Below are positions 37,145 through 44,589 of a DNA stretch of 64,000 nt, piece by piece. The notes beneath the pieces were generated by a model. That model worked only from the letters and a program-made list of their open reading frames with translations. It was not told where the DNA came from and did no database searches. The stretch is from CAVXUB01 sp963764805 (GTDB lineage Bacteria > Actinomycetota > Acidimicrobiia > Acidimicrobiales > Bog-793), in contig CAVXUB010000002.1 in the NCBI GenBank assembly GCA_963764805.1, positions 248,001 through 312,000 on the forward strand. The letters run 5' to 3'. The translations under genes were made by a program, and so were the position numbers. Within the stretch, counting starts at the first letter, position 1. The number at the start of each line of letters is the position of its first letter.

Positions 37145-37506
37145 TTGCAACCCGATTTGCAACCCCCTCGGTGCGTCAGGTTGACCGCCCGGATCCCCAG
37201 TCCCAAGCTCGATCTCAGGCAAGATGTCGAGCTGACCGAACCTCGTACCCCCGAGCCGCTGCTCACCCTCGACCAGGGCTACCTCGCTGCCTACTACTTC
37301 ATCCGCCAGTTCTATGAGCGTGACGCCCGCAAACCGGAGTCCATGTTCTTCCTGCTGGCTTGGATGAAGTTGGAGGCGCCAAGAACCTCGCGAGACCCTG
37401 CCCAGTGGTCAGACTGGAGCTTTCCGTGGGCCAAGCGCTGCAGCACGGGAGCGAAGAGTTCAGCTTCGAGCCGCTGCCCGCCCCCCCTTTTCGACGTGAG
37501 GACTGA
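37145..37506 (+). pseudogene. Broken small hypothetical protein
   Basis: LTLDQGYLAAYYFIRQFYER and MFFLLAWMKLEAPRTSRDPA followed by QWSDW read like one conserved small soluble protein. Just after this (near 37411) the sensible sequence moves to another frame (SVGQALQHGSEEFSFEPLPA), equal to one missing base, and ends at a TGA near 37506. The real start is not clear. I recall similar short actinobacterial proteins of unknown function but cannot name the family. Confidence 0.4.
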
Positions 37507-37884
37507 AGCGAGGTCCCCGATCGTGGGTGCGGCAAGCGGATGATCCAATCGTGCGGGGAGCCCTTAGTCCGGACTACAAGCGTGCGACGTAGACGGTCTA
37601 TTGCCCAGCGCCGGGGCCGCCGCCATCGCAGCTGCCTCGTCGTCTCCTGGAAGGACAACGGTTTAGACGCCGAGCGTGATGGCGGGGGAGGAGTGCCCGG
37701 GCCCGAGCGCTTACGACGCGGATCGGCTGCCCGGCACGGAGCAGGGCCGTGATGTGCGAGTGCCGGAGGCCGTGAAGCCTCAGCGGCGGCAGGTCGGCAG
37801 GCCCAGCAATGCGGGCGAAGGTCGCGTGACCGTGGCCGGGTGCGGTCCGTCGAGTTATTGGGCTCGGAGCCCCCAGGAAGCCTT

Positions 37885-38105
37885 TCAGTCCCGCTCGGCG
37901 AAGGTCCTGTAGCCTCCGGAACTGGTCCGGTAGGGCCCCACCGCCGTGCAGGCTGTGGCCGACGAGCAGGCCACCGCCGACAACCCGCTGCTCTCTGGTC
38001 TCGTCGGGTTGGCGTCGACCTTAATGCCCACGTCTCGCCGTCCCAATACTCGGCGAGCGTGTAGGAAGGCGGGGGCCTCGCCCACGCTGACCCTGGTTGC
38101 GCCAT
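37885..38105 (-). pseudogene. Remnant of a secreted ACTAVG-type repeat protein
   Basis: SYTLAEYWDGETWALRSTPT in one frame and then, after one missing base near 38015, PTRPESSGLSAVACSSATAC followed by TAVGPYRTSS and RTFAERD. This is one unit of the AERWDG...W...ACTSATACTAVG repeat common in actinobacterial extracellular proteins. Only one unit remains and there is no start or signal peptide. Confidence 0.5.
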
Positions 38106-38210
38106 GAGCGGACGCAGGCGCTCATCGCCGACGTCCTCGGTTAGGCGACAGTTGCTGCCACCCAGTCAGCAGCGTAACCTGCCGTATCTTCTAGAGAACG
38201 AGGGTGCCGA

Positions 38211-39239
38211 ATGAGGCGACCGACGGCTGCAGCGGCCTTACTGCTGGTCACCGTCGGGGCGGCGGCGTGCGGGGCAGGACCCTCGGCTAGTACTGGCACC
38301 ACGACAGTGTCAACGCCGAAGCCTCCCAACGCGGTCGCCCTGTCGGCTCAGCTCCTGAGCGTCGGTGACTTACCGGCAGGATGGTCCACGTCGCCATCGT
38401 CGTCAGGAGGCTCGACCTCGCTCGTCGGCTGCACGGTCCCGAGCTTCAAGCGGAACGAAGCCGCTCGAGTGGAGGGATCTTTTCAAGGGAGCTCCAGTGG
38501 GTTTCCGGCGGTCTCGGAAACCTTGGCTTCGTTCAGCGGAGACCTGGCTCAAGTGGGGTTCAACTCTGGCAGCAACACCCTAAATGCCTGCAAGAACTTC
38601 TCGCTGTCCTCGGGCGGAACGACCTTCCGGGGCACAGCGCAAGGTATTTCACTAGGAACGAGCTTTGGCGACGAGACGGGCGCCTGGCAGCTCGTGATCA
38701 ACGGGTCCGGTCTGCACCTGGTGATCGATGAAGTCGCGGTCCGGATCGGCGACGAGGACATGATCCTCGCCTACACCGCCACCGACGCACCTGCCGCCAC
38801 AGCGCTCAGCTCCTTGCTCGGCGTGGCGGTCGACAAGGTGAGAGGTACCTCGCCATCCCCGACGACCAGCCCCACTACAACGGTCGTCCCTACGACCGTC
38901 GCCCCTACGACCACGGCGATCAGTCTCAATTACGGTCAGCAATTCCTCGCTGATGTAGTCCCGTGGAACGCGGCCACGGCCAACGCGCGTGGTCGCGGCT
39001 TGGCCTCACCCGAGGCGCTCGCGGCGGGGCGGGCGGCCGCGGCCACAGCCAGGCTGCTGCTCGTGCAGACGTGGCCGGCGGGGGACGAAGCCGACATCCA
39101 CACCTTGGCCGCCGAGTTCGAGCTCATCAACGTGGACATCGAAGCGGACGACCTCGCCAAGTACGAAAGCGACGGCACAAACCTCAACGCAGCAGCCAAT
39201 GTCGTACGGGCCGAGCTCGGCCTTCCCACCGTAAGATAA
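38211..39239 (+). CDS. Secreted lipoprotein of unknown function
   Basis: 342-residue lipoprotein. The signal peptide MRRPTAAAALLLVTVGAAAC ends in a lipobox (GAAAC). The first domain (about residues 40-215) resembles sensor-like mycobacterial lipoproteins in style (LSVGDLPAGWSTSPSSSGGS, AWQLVINGSGLHLVIDEVAV) but no family is firmly recognised. A Thr/Pro-rich linker (SPTTSPTTTVVPTTVAPTTT) separates a C-terminal domain of about 110 residues. GAGGGTG 5-11 nt upstream supports ATG 38211. Confidence 0.75.
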   Translation: MRRPTAAAALLLVTVGAAACGAGPSASTGTTTVSTPKPPNAVALSAQLLSVGDLPAGWSTSPSSSGGSTSLVGCTVPSFKRNEAARVEGSFQGSSSGFPAVSETLASFSGDLAQVGFNSGSNTLNACKNFSLSSGGTTFRGTAQGISLGTSFGDETGAWQLVINGSGLHLVIDEVAVRIGDEDMILAYTATDAPAATALSSLLGVAVDKVRGTSPSPTTSPTTTVVPTTVAPTTTAISLNYGQQFLADVVPWNAATANARGRGLASPEALAAGRAAAATARLLLVQTWPAGDEADIHTLAAEFELINVDIEADDLAKYESDGTNLNAAANVVRAELGLPTVR

Positions 39240-39343
39240 GACTCCGGAGCGAACGAGCGATGAAGCCCGGGAGAACGGCGTGGCCTGCGGCAATATTGTC
39301 CTGACCTCTACGGATGCCGGCGCTTCGGCGTGAACGAGTAACG

Positions 39344-40858
39344 ATGCCGGACGTTCGCTATGTCTGCATGTCCGACCTCCACTTCGGAGCGCAGAACAGC
39401 CTCCTCACCAGTGTCTCGGGCGACGCAGCAACGGCCGATCCGGCCTCGCCGAGCGAGTGCCTGACCGCCTTCGTCGACTGCCTCGCCGAGCTGGTCGCGA
39501 CCAACGACGACCAAGGCGTCAAGCCGGTGCTGATCCTGAACGGGGACATCCTCGAGCTCGCTCTCGCCACCGAAGATGTCGCCATCCGGGCCTTCGAGCA
39601 CTTCGTCCGCCTGGCCCTCGAGGAGCGGGACCTGTTCGACCACACCATCCACTACGTGCCGGGCAACCACGACCACCACACCTGGGAGACGACTCGCGAG
39701 CGGCAATACGCGGCGTACATCGCTCGAAACGCTCCCGGCACGGAGCTCCGCCCGCCGTGGCATTCGACGACGATGTTCGATGAGACTGCCGTGCGGCTCG
39801 GAACCGGCGGCGTGGCCGAATGTGAGCTTCTCAACGCGGTAATCCGGAGGTTTGATCGACTCCGCGACGTCCGTGTCGAGCTCCACTACCCGAACTTCGG
39901 GCTTCGCTCCGGAACCGGCGGCGTTGTCCTCTTCCATCACGGGCACTTCGTGGAGTCGATCTATCGACTCATGAGCCAGCTCAAGATCGACCTCTTCCCC
40001 GCCTCCGTCACCGGCCCCTATCCATGGGACTGGGAAGCGGAGAACTTTGCCTGGATCGACTTCTTGTGGTCCACGCTCGGTCGGTCAGGGCAATGGGGGA
40101 CGGATGTCGGCTTGCTCTACGACATGCTGCAGGACGAGAGGGCCGTACAGGCCATCACCCGCAATCTCGCCGACGTGATCGTCGCGACGGGCAAGCCGCG
40201 GTTCGTGCCGCGGCCGCTCCGGCGCCTGGCGGTGCGTAAGGGAATGGACCTCGTCGCCGGCCGCGTCGCGAACCTCGAGCGCACTGCGCCGACCGCCGGG
40301 CCGCTGACCGAGGCAGGGATCGCGGGCCTACGGAGGTACGTGGAAGGGCCGCTGGCGCTCCAGCTGGCCCGCGAGGCATTGCCGGACCCGAAGGCATCGC
40401 CGGACCCGTCCAATGGAACGGCTTTCGTGTTCGGCCACACCCACAAGCCCTTCCAGTCCCTGGAGAGCTACGCCGGGTTCACGGCGCCGGTGCAGGTCTA
40501 CAACACCGGAGGCTGGGTCGTGGATACGCTCGAACCCGATACGCGCGCCGGTGCGGCGGCGGTACTCATCGACGAGGACTTGCACACCGCCTTCCTGCGG
40601 CTGTACAACCAGTCCCTCGCGCCGGCTTTGCCGCCGGTCTCGCTGACAGGGCTCGACGACACGCCGGATAACGCCCTCCTGATCCGGCTCCGCTCCCGCA
40701 TCAATCCGGCGACCGGCCCCTGGGGGCGGCTCTCGCAGGTCGTCGCGGCCGCCATTCCGAGTCGAGCCGCCGGCCTGCGCCTGATCATCGACAGAGGAGT
40801 CAAGGCCGCCGAGGCCCGCCCACCCGGCCGCGTCGGTGTTACGGCCCCGACCGTTTGA
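39344..40858 (+). CDS. Metallophosphoesterase
   Basis: About 504 residues, calcineurin-like phosphoesterase fold. Metal-binding motifs in order: SDLHFG (D11, H13), LILNGDILELA, VPGNHDHHTWE, LFHHGHFVES and FVFGHTHKPFQ. A long insert between the fourth and fifth motifs (residues about 215-340) has helical character. ATG 39344 (MPDVRYVCMSDLHFG) is the natural start. No export signal is seen, so a cytosolic enzyme is likely. Substrate is unknown. Confidence 0.85.
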   Translation: MPDVRYVCMSDLHFGAQNSLLTSVSGDAATADPASPSECLTAFVDCLAELVATNDDQGVKPVLILNGDILELALATEDVAIRAFEHFVRLALEERDLFDHTIHYVPGNHDHHTWETTRERQYAAYIARNAPGTELRPPWHSTTMFDETAVRLGTGGVAECELLNAVIRRFDRLRDVRVELHYPNFGLRSGTGGVVLFHHGHFVESIYRLMSQLKIDLFPASVTGPYPWDWEAENFAWIDFLWSTLGRSGQWGTDVGLLYDMLQDERAVQAITRNLADVIVATGKPRFVPRPLRRLAVRKGMDLVAGRVANLERTAPTAGPLTEAGIAGLRRYVEGPLALQLAREALPDPKASPDPSNGTAFVFGHTHKPFQSLESYAGFTAPVQVYNTGGWVVDTLEPDTRAGAAAVLIDEDLHTAFLRLYNQSLAPALPPVSLTGLDDTPDNALLIRLRSRINPATGPWGRLSQVVAAAIPSRAAGLRLIIDRGVKAAEARPPGRVGVTAPTV

Positions 40859-40992
40859 GTGCTGGTCGAGGCGGACGCGCCCCCGAACGCGGAGAGCGGC
40901 ATTCCTTCTTGTCGTCCGATCGGTCTGGATCTGCCGACAGGGGACCGCTGTCCACGGCGCCGTGTGGAGCGAAGGGTGACGCGAGACTCTGG

Positions 40993-41406
40993 TCAGTCGA
41001 CCGTGCCGGCCGGAACAACCCAGCGGCACGCCTGCCCGGTGACCATCGCTATGAGGTCGAAGTCGACGTCGTAGTGGAGGAGGACGAGGCCGACTTCCTC
41101 GGCCGCCGCGGCGATCAACAGATCCGGCACCTTGCGGCCACGTTGGCTTCGGGAGGCGAGAAGGCGTTGCACCTGTCTTGCCCGACGCATGTGATCGGCT
41201 GTCGTCTCGACGAGGCTGAAGATCTCGAGGTCTCGCATGTCCTGATCCCATTCGCGGGCGTTGCGGCTGCCGTAGCCAACCTCGAGATCAGTGATTCCTG
41301 CGCGACCTACCCGGCCCTCGGCGACCAGCGGTTCCACCACGGACCTGACGGGCGCCGTGCCAAGCCTGGAGACGACGCTGGTATCGAGGAGGTGGGTCAG
41401 CGCCAC
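40993..41406 (-). CDS. vapC: PIN-domain toxin VapC
   Basis: 137-residue ribonuclease toxin of a type II toxin-antitoxin system. Conserved acidic residues of the PIN fold are visible: D8 in LLDTSV, E42 in DLEVGYG, D95 in KVPDLLIAAAA and D113/D115 in LHYDVDFD. GTG 41406 overlaps the vapB gene by 10 nt, typical for the pair. The target RNA cannot be predicted. Confidence 0.9.
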   Translation of the reverse strand: MALTHLLDTSVVSRLGTAPVRSVVEPLVAEGRVGRAGITDLEVGYGSRNAREWDQDMRDLEIFSLVETTADHMRRARQVQRLLASRSQRGRKVPDLLIAAAAEEVGLVLLHYDVDFDLIAMVTGQACRWVVPAGTVD

Positions 41407-41591
41407 GCTTCCTCACGCGGTGGTAGCGCTCGGCGCCCAAGTCTGGTCAAGGCGTCAGCAACACGTTCCACTCTCGTGCTGCCCGCGCGTCGGAGCGCCT
41501 CGTTAACTGTCTCTCTCATAGTGTGAGTCCCCATCTCCGCCTGCGCCGCGGCGAGTGCCTCCTCGTCGATGTCGACTAGGTGCTTGGACAC
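41397..41591 (-). CDS. vapB: VapB-type antitoxin
   Basis: 64-residue antitoxin. SKHLVDIDEEALAAAQAEMG and MRETVNEALRRAGS form a ribbon-helix-helix type N-terminus, and the C-terminus (ALTRLGRRALPPREEAW) would wrap the toxin. GTG 41591 is chosen because TATACT ends 6 nt upstream. It overlaps vapC. Confidence 0.85.
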   Translation of the reverse strand: MSKHLVDIDEEALAAAQAEMGTHTMRETVNEALRRAGSTRVERVADALTRLGRRALPPREEAWR

Positions 41592-41597
41592 ACTTTG

Positions 41598-41626
41598 AGT
41601 ATATCTCGATCGCGGGATGTATATAC
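41598..41626 (-). promoter_or_regulatory. vapBC promoter and probable operator
   Basis: TATACT (minus strand, 41598-41603) is a strong -10 box 6 nt from the vapB GTG. It lies in GTATAT (41599-41604), an inverted repeat with ATATAC at 41621-41626; GTATATAC at 41619-41626 is itself palindromic. This fits autoregulation by the VapBC complex. Confidence 0.55.
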
Positions 41627-41747
41627 GTCTGCGTCCGGCGCTGCGGGGTGAGCGGGATGCATCCGCAGCGGCCGCCATCGGCCGTGACATCGAACTGAAC
41701 CGCCCCGAGACAAGTCGGAGAGGGTCGGCCCGATCGCATAACTGTGG

Positions 41748-41753
41748 CATAAT
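41748..41753 (+). promoter_or_regulatory. -10 box CATAAT of the MazEF-like operon
   Basis: CATAAT ends 6 nt before ATG 41760 with no ribosome site. GTGGCAT is repeated at both sides of it, a possible autoregulatory site. Confidence 0.45.
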
Positions 41754-41759
41754 GGTGGC

Positions 41760-41997
41760 ATGGCACGAACCCGGGTGAGCACGACTGTCGACGAGGACAA
41801 TCTCCGCGCCGCCCGCCGGTTGTACCCAGGCGCTCCGGACGCCGCCGTCTTCGACGCCGCGCTCGGCGGCGCTGATCACGCGGCATCGCGCCGCCGAGAT
41901 AGACGCGAGCTACGTCGCCTACGACGAGCACCCACTGAGCGAACACGACGAATGGGGTGACCTGGCGTCGTTTCGAGAAGCCGCTGCCGCGTCGTGA
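41760..41997 (+). CDS. MazE-like antitoxin (frameshifted)
   Basis: RHH-type antitoxin of about 79 residues. MARTRVSTTVDEDNLRAARR and DAAVFDAALGG are in the first frame. One extra base near 41868 moves the continuation to another frame: ALITRHRAAEIDASYVAYDE, then HPLSEHDEWGDLASFREAAA, ending at TGA 41995-41997. The second part is the well known toxin-binding tail of this family (DEWGDLASF). The stop overlaps the toxin GTG by 4 nt. In the uncorrected frame the protein would end at 41960 with a basic tail and lose the toxin-binding part. Confidence 0.75.
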
Positions 41998-42323
41998 CAG
42001 CGCTGCCTGCGCGGGGTGAGGTGTGGTGGTGCGAGCTGCCTCAGGTCGGGCGGCGGCCGGTGGTCGTCCTTTCTCGTGACGCTGCGATCCCCCGGCTCCG
42101 CCGCGCACTCGTCGCACCATGCACGACGACGATTCGCGGGCTCGCAACCGAGGTGGTGCTCGAGCCTGGTGAGGACCCTGTGCCCTTGCGGTCGGCAGCG
42201 AATCTCGACTCGGTCGAGAGTACGTCTGTGGCGGTGCTAGTCGAGCGACTCGGGCGACTCAGCGACGAGCGGATGCGGGAGCTCTGCGCTGCCTTGGAAG
42301 TGGCGGCCGGCTGTCTCCATTGA
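41994..42323 (+). CDS. MazF/PemK-like toxin
   Basis: 109-residue type II endoribonuclease toxin. RGEVWWCELPQVGRRPVVVL and LVAPCTTTIRGLATEV match the MazF/PemK beta-barrel, and SAANLDSVESTSVAVLVERL is the usual C-terminal half. The GTG start overlaps the antitoxin stop (GTGA). Confidence 0.88.
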   Translation: MTALPARGEVWWCELPQVGRRPVVVLSRDAAIPRLRRALVAPCTTTIRGLATEVVLEPGEDPVPLRSAANLDSVESTSVAVLVERLGRLSDERMRELCAALEVAAGCLH

Positions 42324-42593
42324 GGGAGTGAATAGGTGCCGGCCTCCGACCAAGCCGGCACGTCGGATCGGCAACGCGTCCGTCGAGCAGCGTGAGACGA
42401 GCAGCTCCCTTGTGGACACCGGGCGACGAGTGGGTGCCGTTTCGATTCGTCAAGCAATGCTGTGTCGTTGGCCGTCCTTGAAAATAGTGCACCGTGCGCG
42501 TCGCGAACAGGCTCGACACCGCAGCAAGAGAGTGGTGGCGTCCGCGCTCTCAAGCGCCGTCCGACACCTCGTCGGCGGTGCGGCTCAGTCGGC

Positions 42594-42794
42594 TCAGCGG
42601 GCAAATGTGTGCCAGCCAAGCCACATCCAGACGAGGAGGGCGACAGTTCGCCAAGCGGTCCGCGCCTCCACGCGTTGCAGCAGTGAGCCGACGCTCGGCC
42701 AGCGTCTAGGCGCCACCTTCGCCACGATCTCGCATGCGAAGAAGGCTGCCAGCAAGGCGCCCCACACCACAAAGGTTTCCGTCCGCCAACTCAT
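42594..42794 (-). CDS. Small membrane protein
   Basis: 66 residues from ATG 42794, which overlaps the stop of the preceding gene by 4 nt (ATGA). Two hydrophobic segments: TFVVWGALLAAFFACEIVA and WRTVALLVWMWLGWHTFAR. The terminal WLGWHTF resembles the end of the neighbouring membrane protein (LLGWYLV), suggesting shared ancestry or partnership. No function recognised. Confidence 0.6.
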   Translation of the reverse strand: MSWRTETFVVWGALLAAFFACEIVAKVAPRRWPSVGSLLQRVEARTAWRTVALLVWMWLGWHTFAR

Positions 42795-43189
42795 CGGGTG
42801 ACGAGGTACCAACCGAGTAGCAGCCATGCCGCGAACATCAACCCGTGCCCGGCGTGGTTGGCGTCGACCATGTCGAAGATGGAGCTGATCGTCGGATGCT
42901 CAGACCTCGGGGACGAGAAGTAGCAGTAGAGCTCCCATCCCGTGGCCGTTGCCATGGTCGCCTCCAAAGGCGCCCAGTGCCATAGCGGTGCGGAGGTATT
43001 GGTGCGGGGCCGGCGAGAGATCGCCGCAACGGGGCTGCGTGCGACCGCTTGGCCCAGCCAGAGCCCGAGCACCGCGACGAATCCGGCGATCACGACGAAG
43101 TTGGCCGCCCACGTGAAAGGAGTCGTCACCGCGGCGAGTGCAGCGAGGCCGAGCAGCACCGCCAACAGGAGGCCGTAGCTGCGATCCAT
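42791..43189 (-). CDS. Small membrane protein
   Basis: 132-residue integral membrane protein with three or so hydrophobic segments: YGLLLAVLLGLAALAAVTTP, WAANFVVIAGFVAVLGLWLG and GHGLMFAAWLLLGWYLVTR. It is co-translated with the 66-residue protein downstream. I do not recognise the family. Confidence 0.65.
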   Translation of the reverse strand: MDRSYGLLLAVLLGLAALAAVTTPFTWAANFVVIAGFVAVLGLWLGQAVARSPVAAISRRPRTNTSAPLWHWAPLEATMATATGWELYCYFSSPRSEHPTISSIFDMVDANHAGHGLMFAAWLLLGWYLVTR

Positions 43190-43296
43190 CGCCCTAAGTC
43201 TGCGCTCTCGGGCGCAGCTCGTGTCGACCTGGCTCCCTGCGCCGCGCCGAGCAGGCGTTGCCCGGTCCGCAAGGGCTCATCCTGTCGCCTACCTGG

Positions 43297-43776
43297 CTAC
43301 ACCCCGGCGACGGGATCAGCCGCGACGACCTGTGAACGAGTGCCTATGACGGGTTGGTAGCGGGCCACGGTGAAGGCGAGGATGGTAGGCACGTCGACGG
43401 CGAACACGAGCAGGGTCGCCGTCAATACGAAGAGGGTCGTGCCGGCGGTGTGGTCGTACACGAAGATGAACTCGAGCATCCCGCCGATGACGAGGTACGC
43501 CAAGAGGGCCCAGCGGAGCACCAGGAAGAAGCTCCTCCAGGCGAAAGGACGGATCGACGCCAGCAGGGCGACGTCGGCGAGGGTGAGAACGGCGCCCGCG
43601 ACAAGCAGGCCTGTCGGTACGCCGAGCGGAGGGTGGCGGGGCAGGTGCGCCGCCAGATAGACGCCCCCGATCAGCACGCACACGATGGAGGCGACAGCGA
43701 TTTCGGCGATGGGCGGCAGGCGGCGGGCTGCGGCTACCTGGCCGCCGTTGGGATCGCCCGATGGATCGGGCGTCAT
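43297..43776 (-). CDS. Four-helix membrane protein
   Basis: 159 residues with about four membrane segments (IAEIAVASIVCVLIGGVYLA, PTGLLVAGAVLTLADVALLA, FFLVLRWALLAYLVIGGMLE, LFVLTATLLVFAVDVPTIL). ATG 43776 overlaps the upstream stop (ATGA). The helix pair with acidic loop EFIFVYDHT is distinctive, but I cannot name the family. Confidence 0.65.
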   Translation of the reverse strand: MTPDPSGDPNGGQVAAARRLPPIAEIAVASIVCVLIGGVYLAAHLPRHPPLGVPTGLLVAGAVLTLADVALLASIRPFAWRSFFLVLRWALLAYLVIGGMLEFIFVYDHTAGTTLFVLTATLLVFAVDVPTILAFTVARYQPVIGTRSQVVAADPVAGV

Positions 43777-44417
43777 GCCGAAGCCAGCCTGGTCATGATC
43801 AGCAGGGTCACCACTTGCATCGCTCCGGTGATGCCCGCGGAGTAGATGAAGCGCTTCATGAGCCGAGCGATCACCTCGCCATCGGGCCGGGGCTTCTTGA
43901 GCTCGAAAAGCACTGCGAGATTCGCAGGTTCGAGCAGGCCCAGAGCGATGACCGCCATCACGGCCACCACGATCATCGAGATCACGACCCACTTGTGGTC
44001 GATGTATCCGGTGCTGATGTCGCCCGTCTGGCCGGCGAGCTGCCACCCGGCGACGAGGGTGCAGATGACGAGCGTCGGCATGATCAGCATCATCTTCGGC
44101 ATGAACCGGATCGTGAACTCGGCCCTTGCCGGGATCGAGAGCCGTCCGAGGATCGGCCCCAGCACGAAACCGAGGAACAGATCCAGCGCGGTCCACAACC
44201 CGCCGCTCGCGACGTGGAAGAAGTCAATGCCCCAGTGCGACTTGGTGGCGATCACCGCGACCAGCCCGGCAAGTACCACCGCCACGATGGGGAGCCCTCT
44301 CAGTGGCACGATCTGGAAGTCCGGGCGTGGGGGTGCACCGCCCTGCACGCCTGCCGGCGCTCCTGCTGGGATCGACAGTGGCTCGACTGCCACTGGGTTA
44401 AGGACGTCCTGGCTCAT
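43773..44417 (-). CDS. Integral membrane protein
   Basis: 214-residue membrane protein. A cytosolic Pro/Ala-rich head (MSQDVLNPVAVEPLSIPAGA) is followed by segments LPIVAVVLAGLVAVIATKSH, TALDLFLGFVLGPILGRLSI and MPKMMLIMPTLVICTLVAGW, then YIDHKWVVISMIVVAVMAVI. His residues at helix ends (SHWGIDFFHVASG, YIDHKW) could bind metal or heme, but that is speculative. AAGGGGGTGAT precedes the ATG. It heads a coupled pair with the 159-residue protein. Confidence 0.7.
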   Translation of the reverse strand: MSQDVLNPVAVEPLSIPAGAPAGVQGGAPPRPDFQIVPLRGLPIVAVVLAGLVAVIATKSHWGIDFFHVASGGLWTALDLFLGFVLGPILGRLSIPARAEFTIRFMPKMMLIMPTLVICTLVAGWQLAGQTGDISTGYIDHKWVVISMIVVAVMAVIALGLLEPANLAVLFELKKPRPDGEVIARLMKRFIYSAGITGAMQVVTLLIMTRLASA

Positions 44418-44589
44418 CCAGCATCACCCCCTTGGTTCTTGGACAGAACGTACTACGGGATGTGTTCGGCGGGGATGGGACGATCGTGCTCGTCCTACCG
44501 GACGACCGCGAACGCCGGGCTCGAGCCCGTAGTCGGCGTGCCCCGAGACCTGCTTCCAGGGGACGCCTCAGGCACACGGAGTCGCGATG

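Larger units (their letters stand above)
36771..38210. other. Degenerate region with gene remnants only
   Basis: About 1.4 kb with no intact gene. It holds a broken small gene at 37145-37506 and a scrap of a repeat protein near 37890-38100, both listed separately. The rest shows no convincing coding signal. Confidence 0.5.

Noticed and set aside
42324..42593. Open frames on both strands downstream of the MazF-like gene
   Set aside because: No ribosome site, domain or membrane pattern; treated as non-coding.
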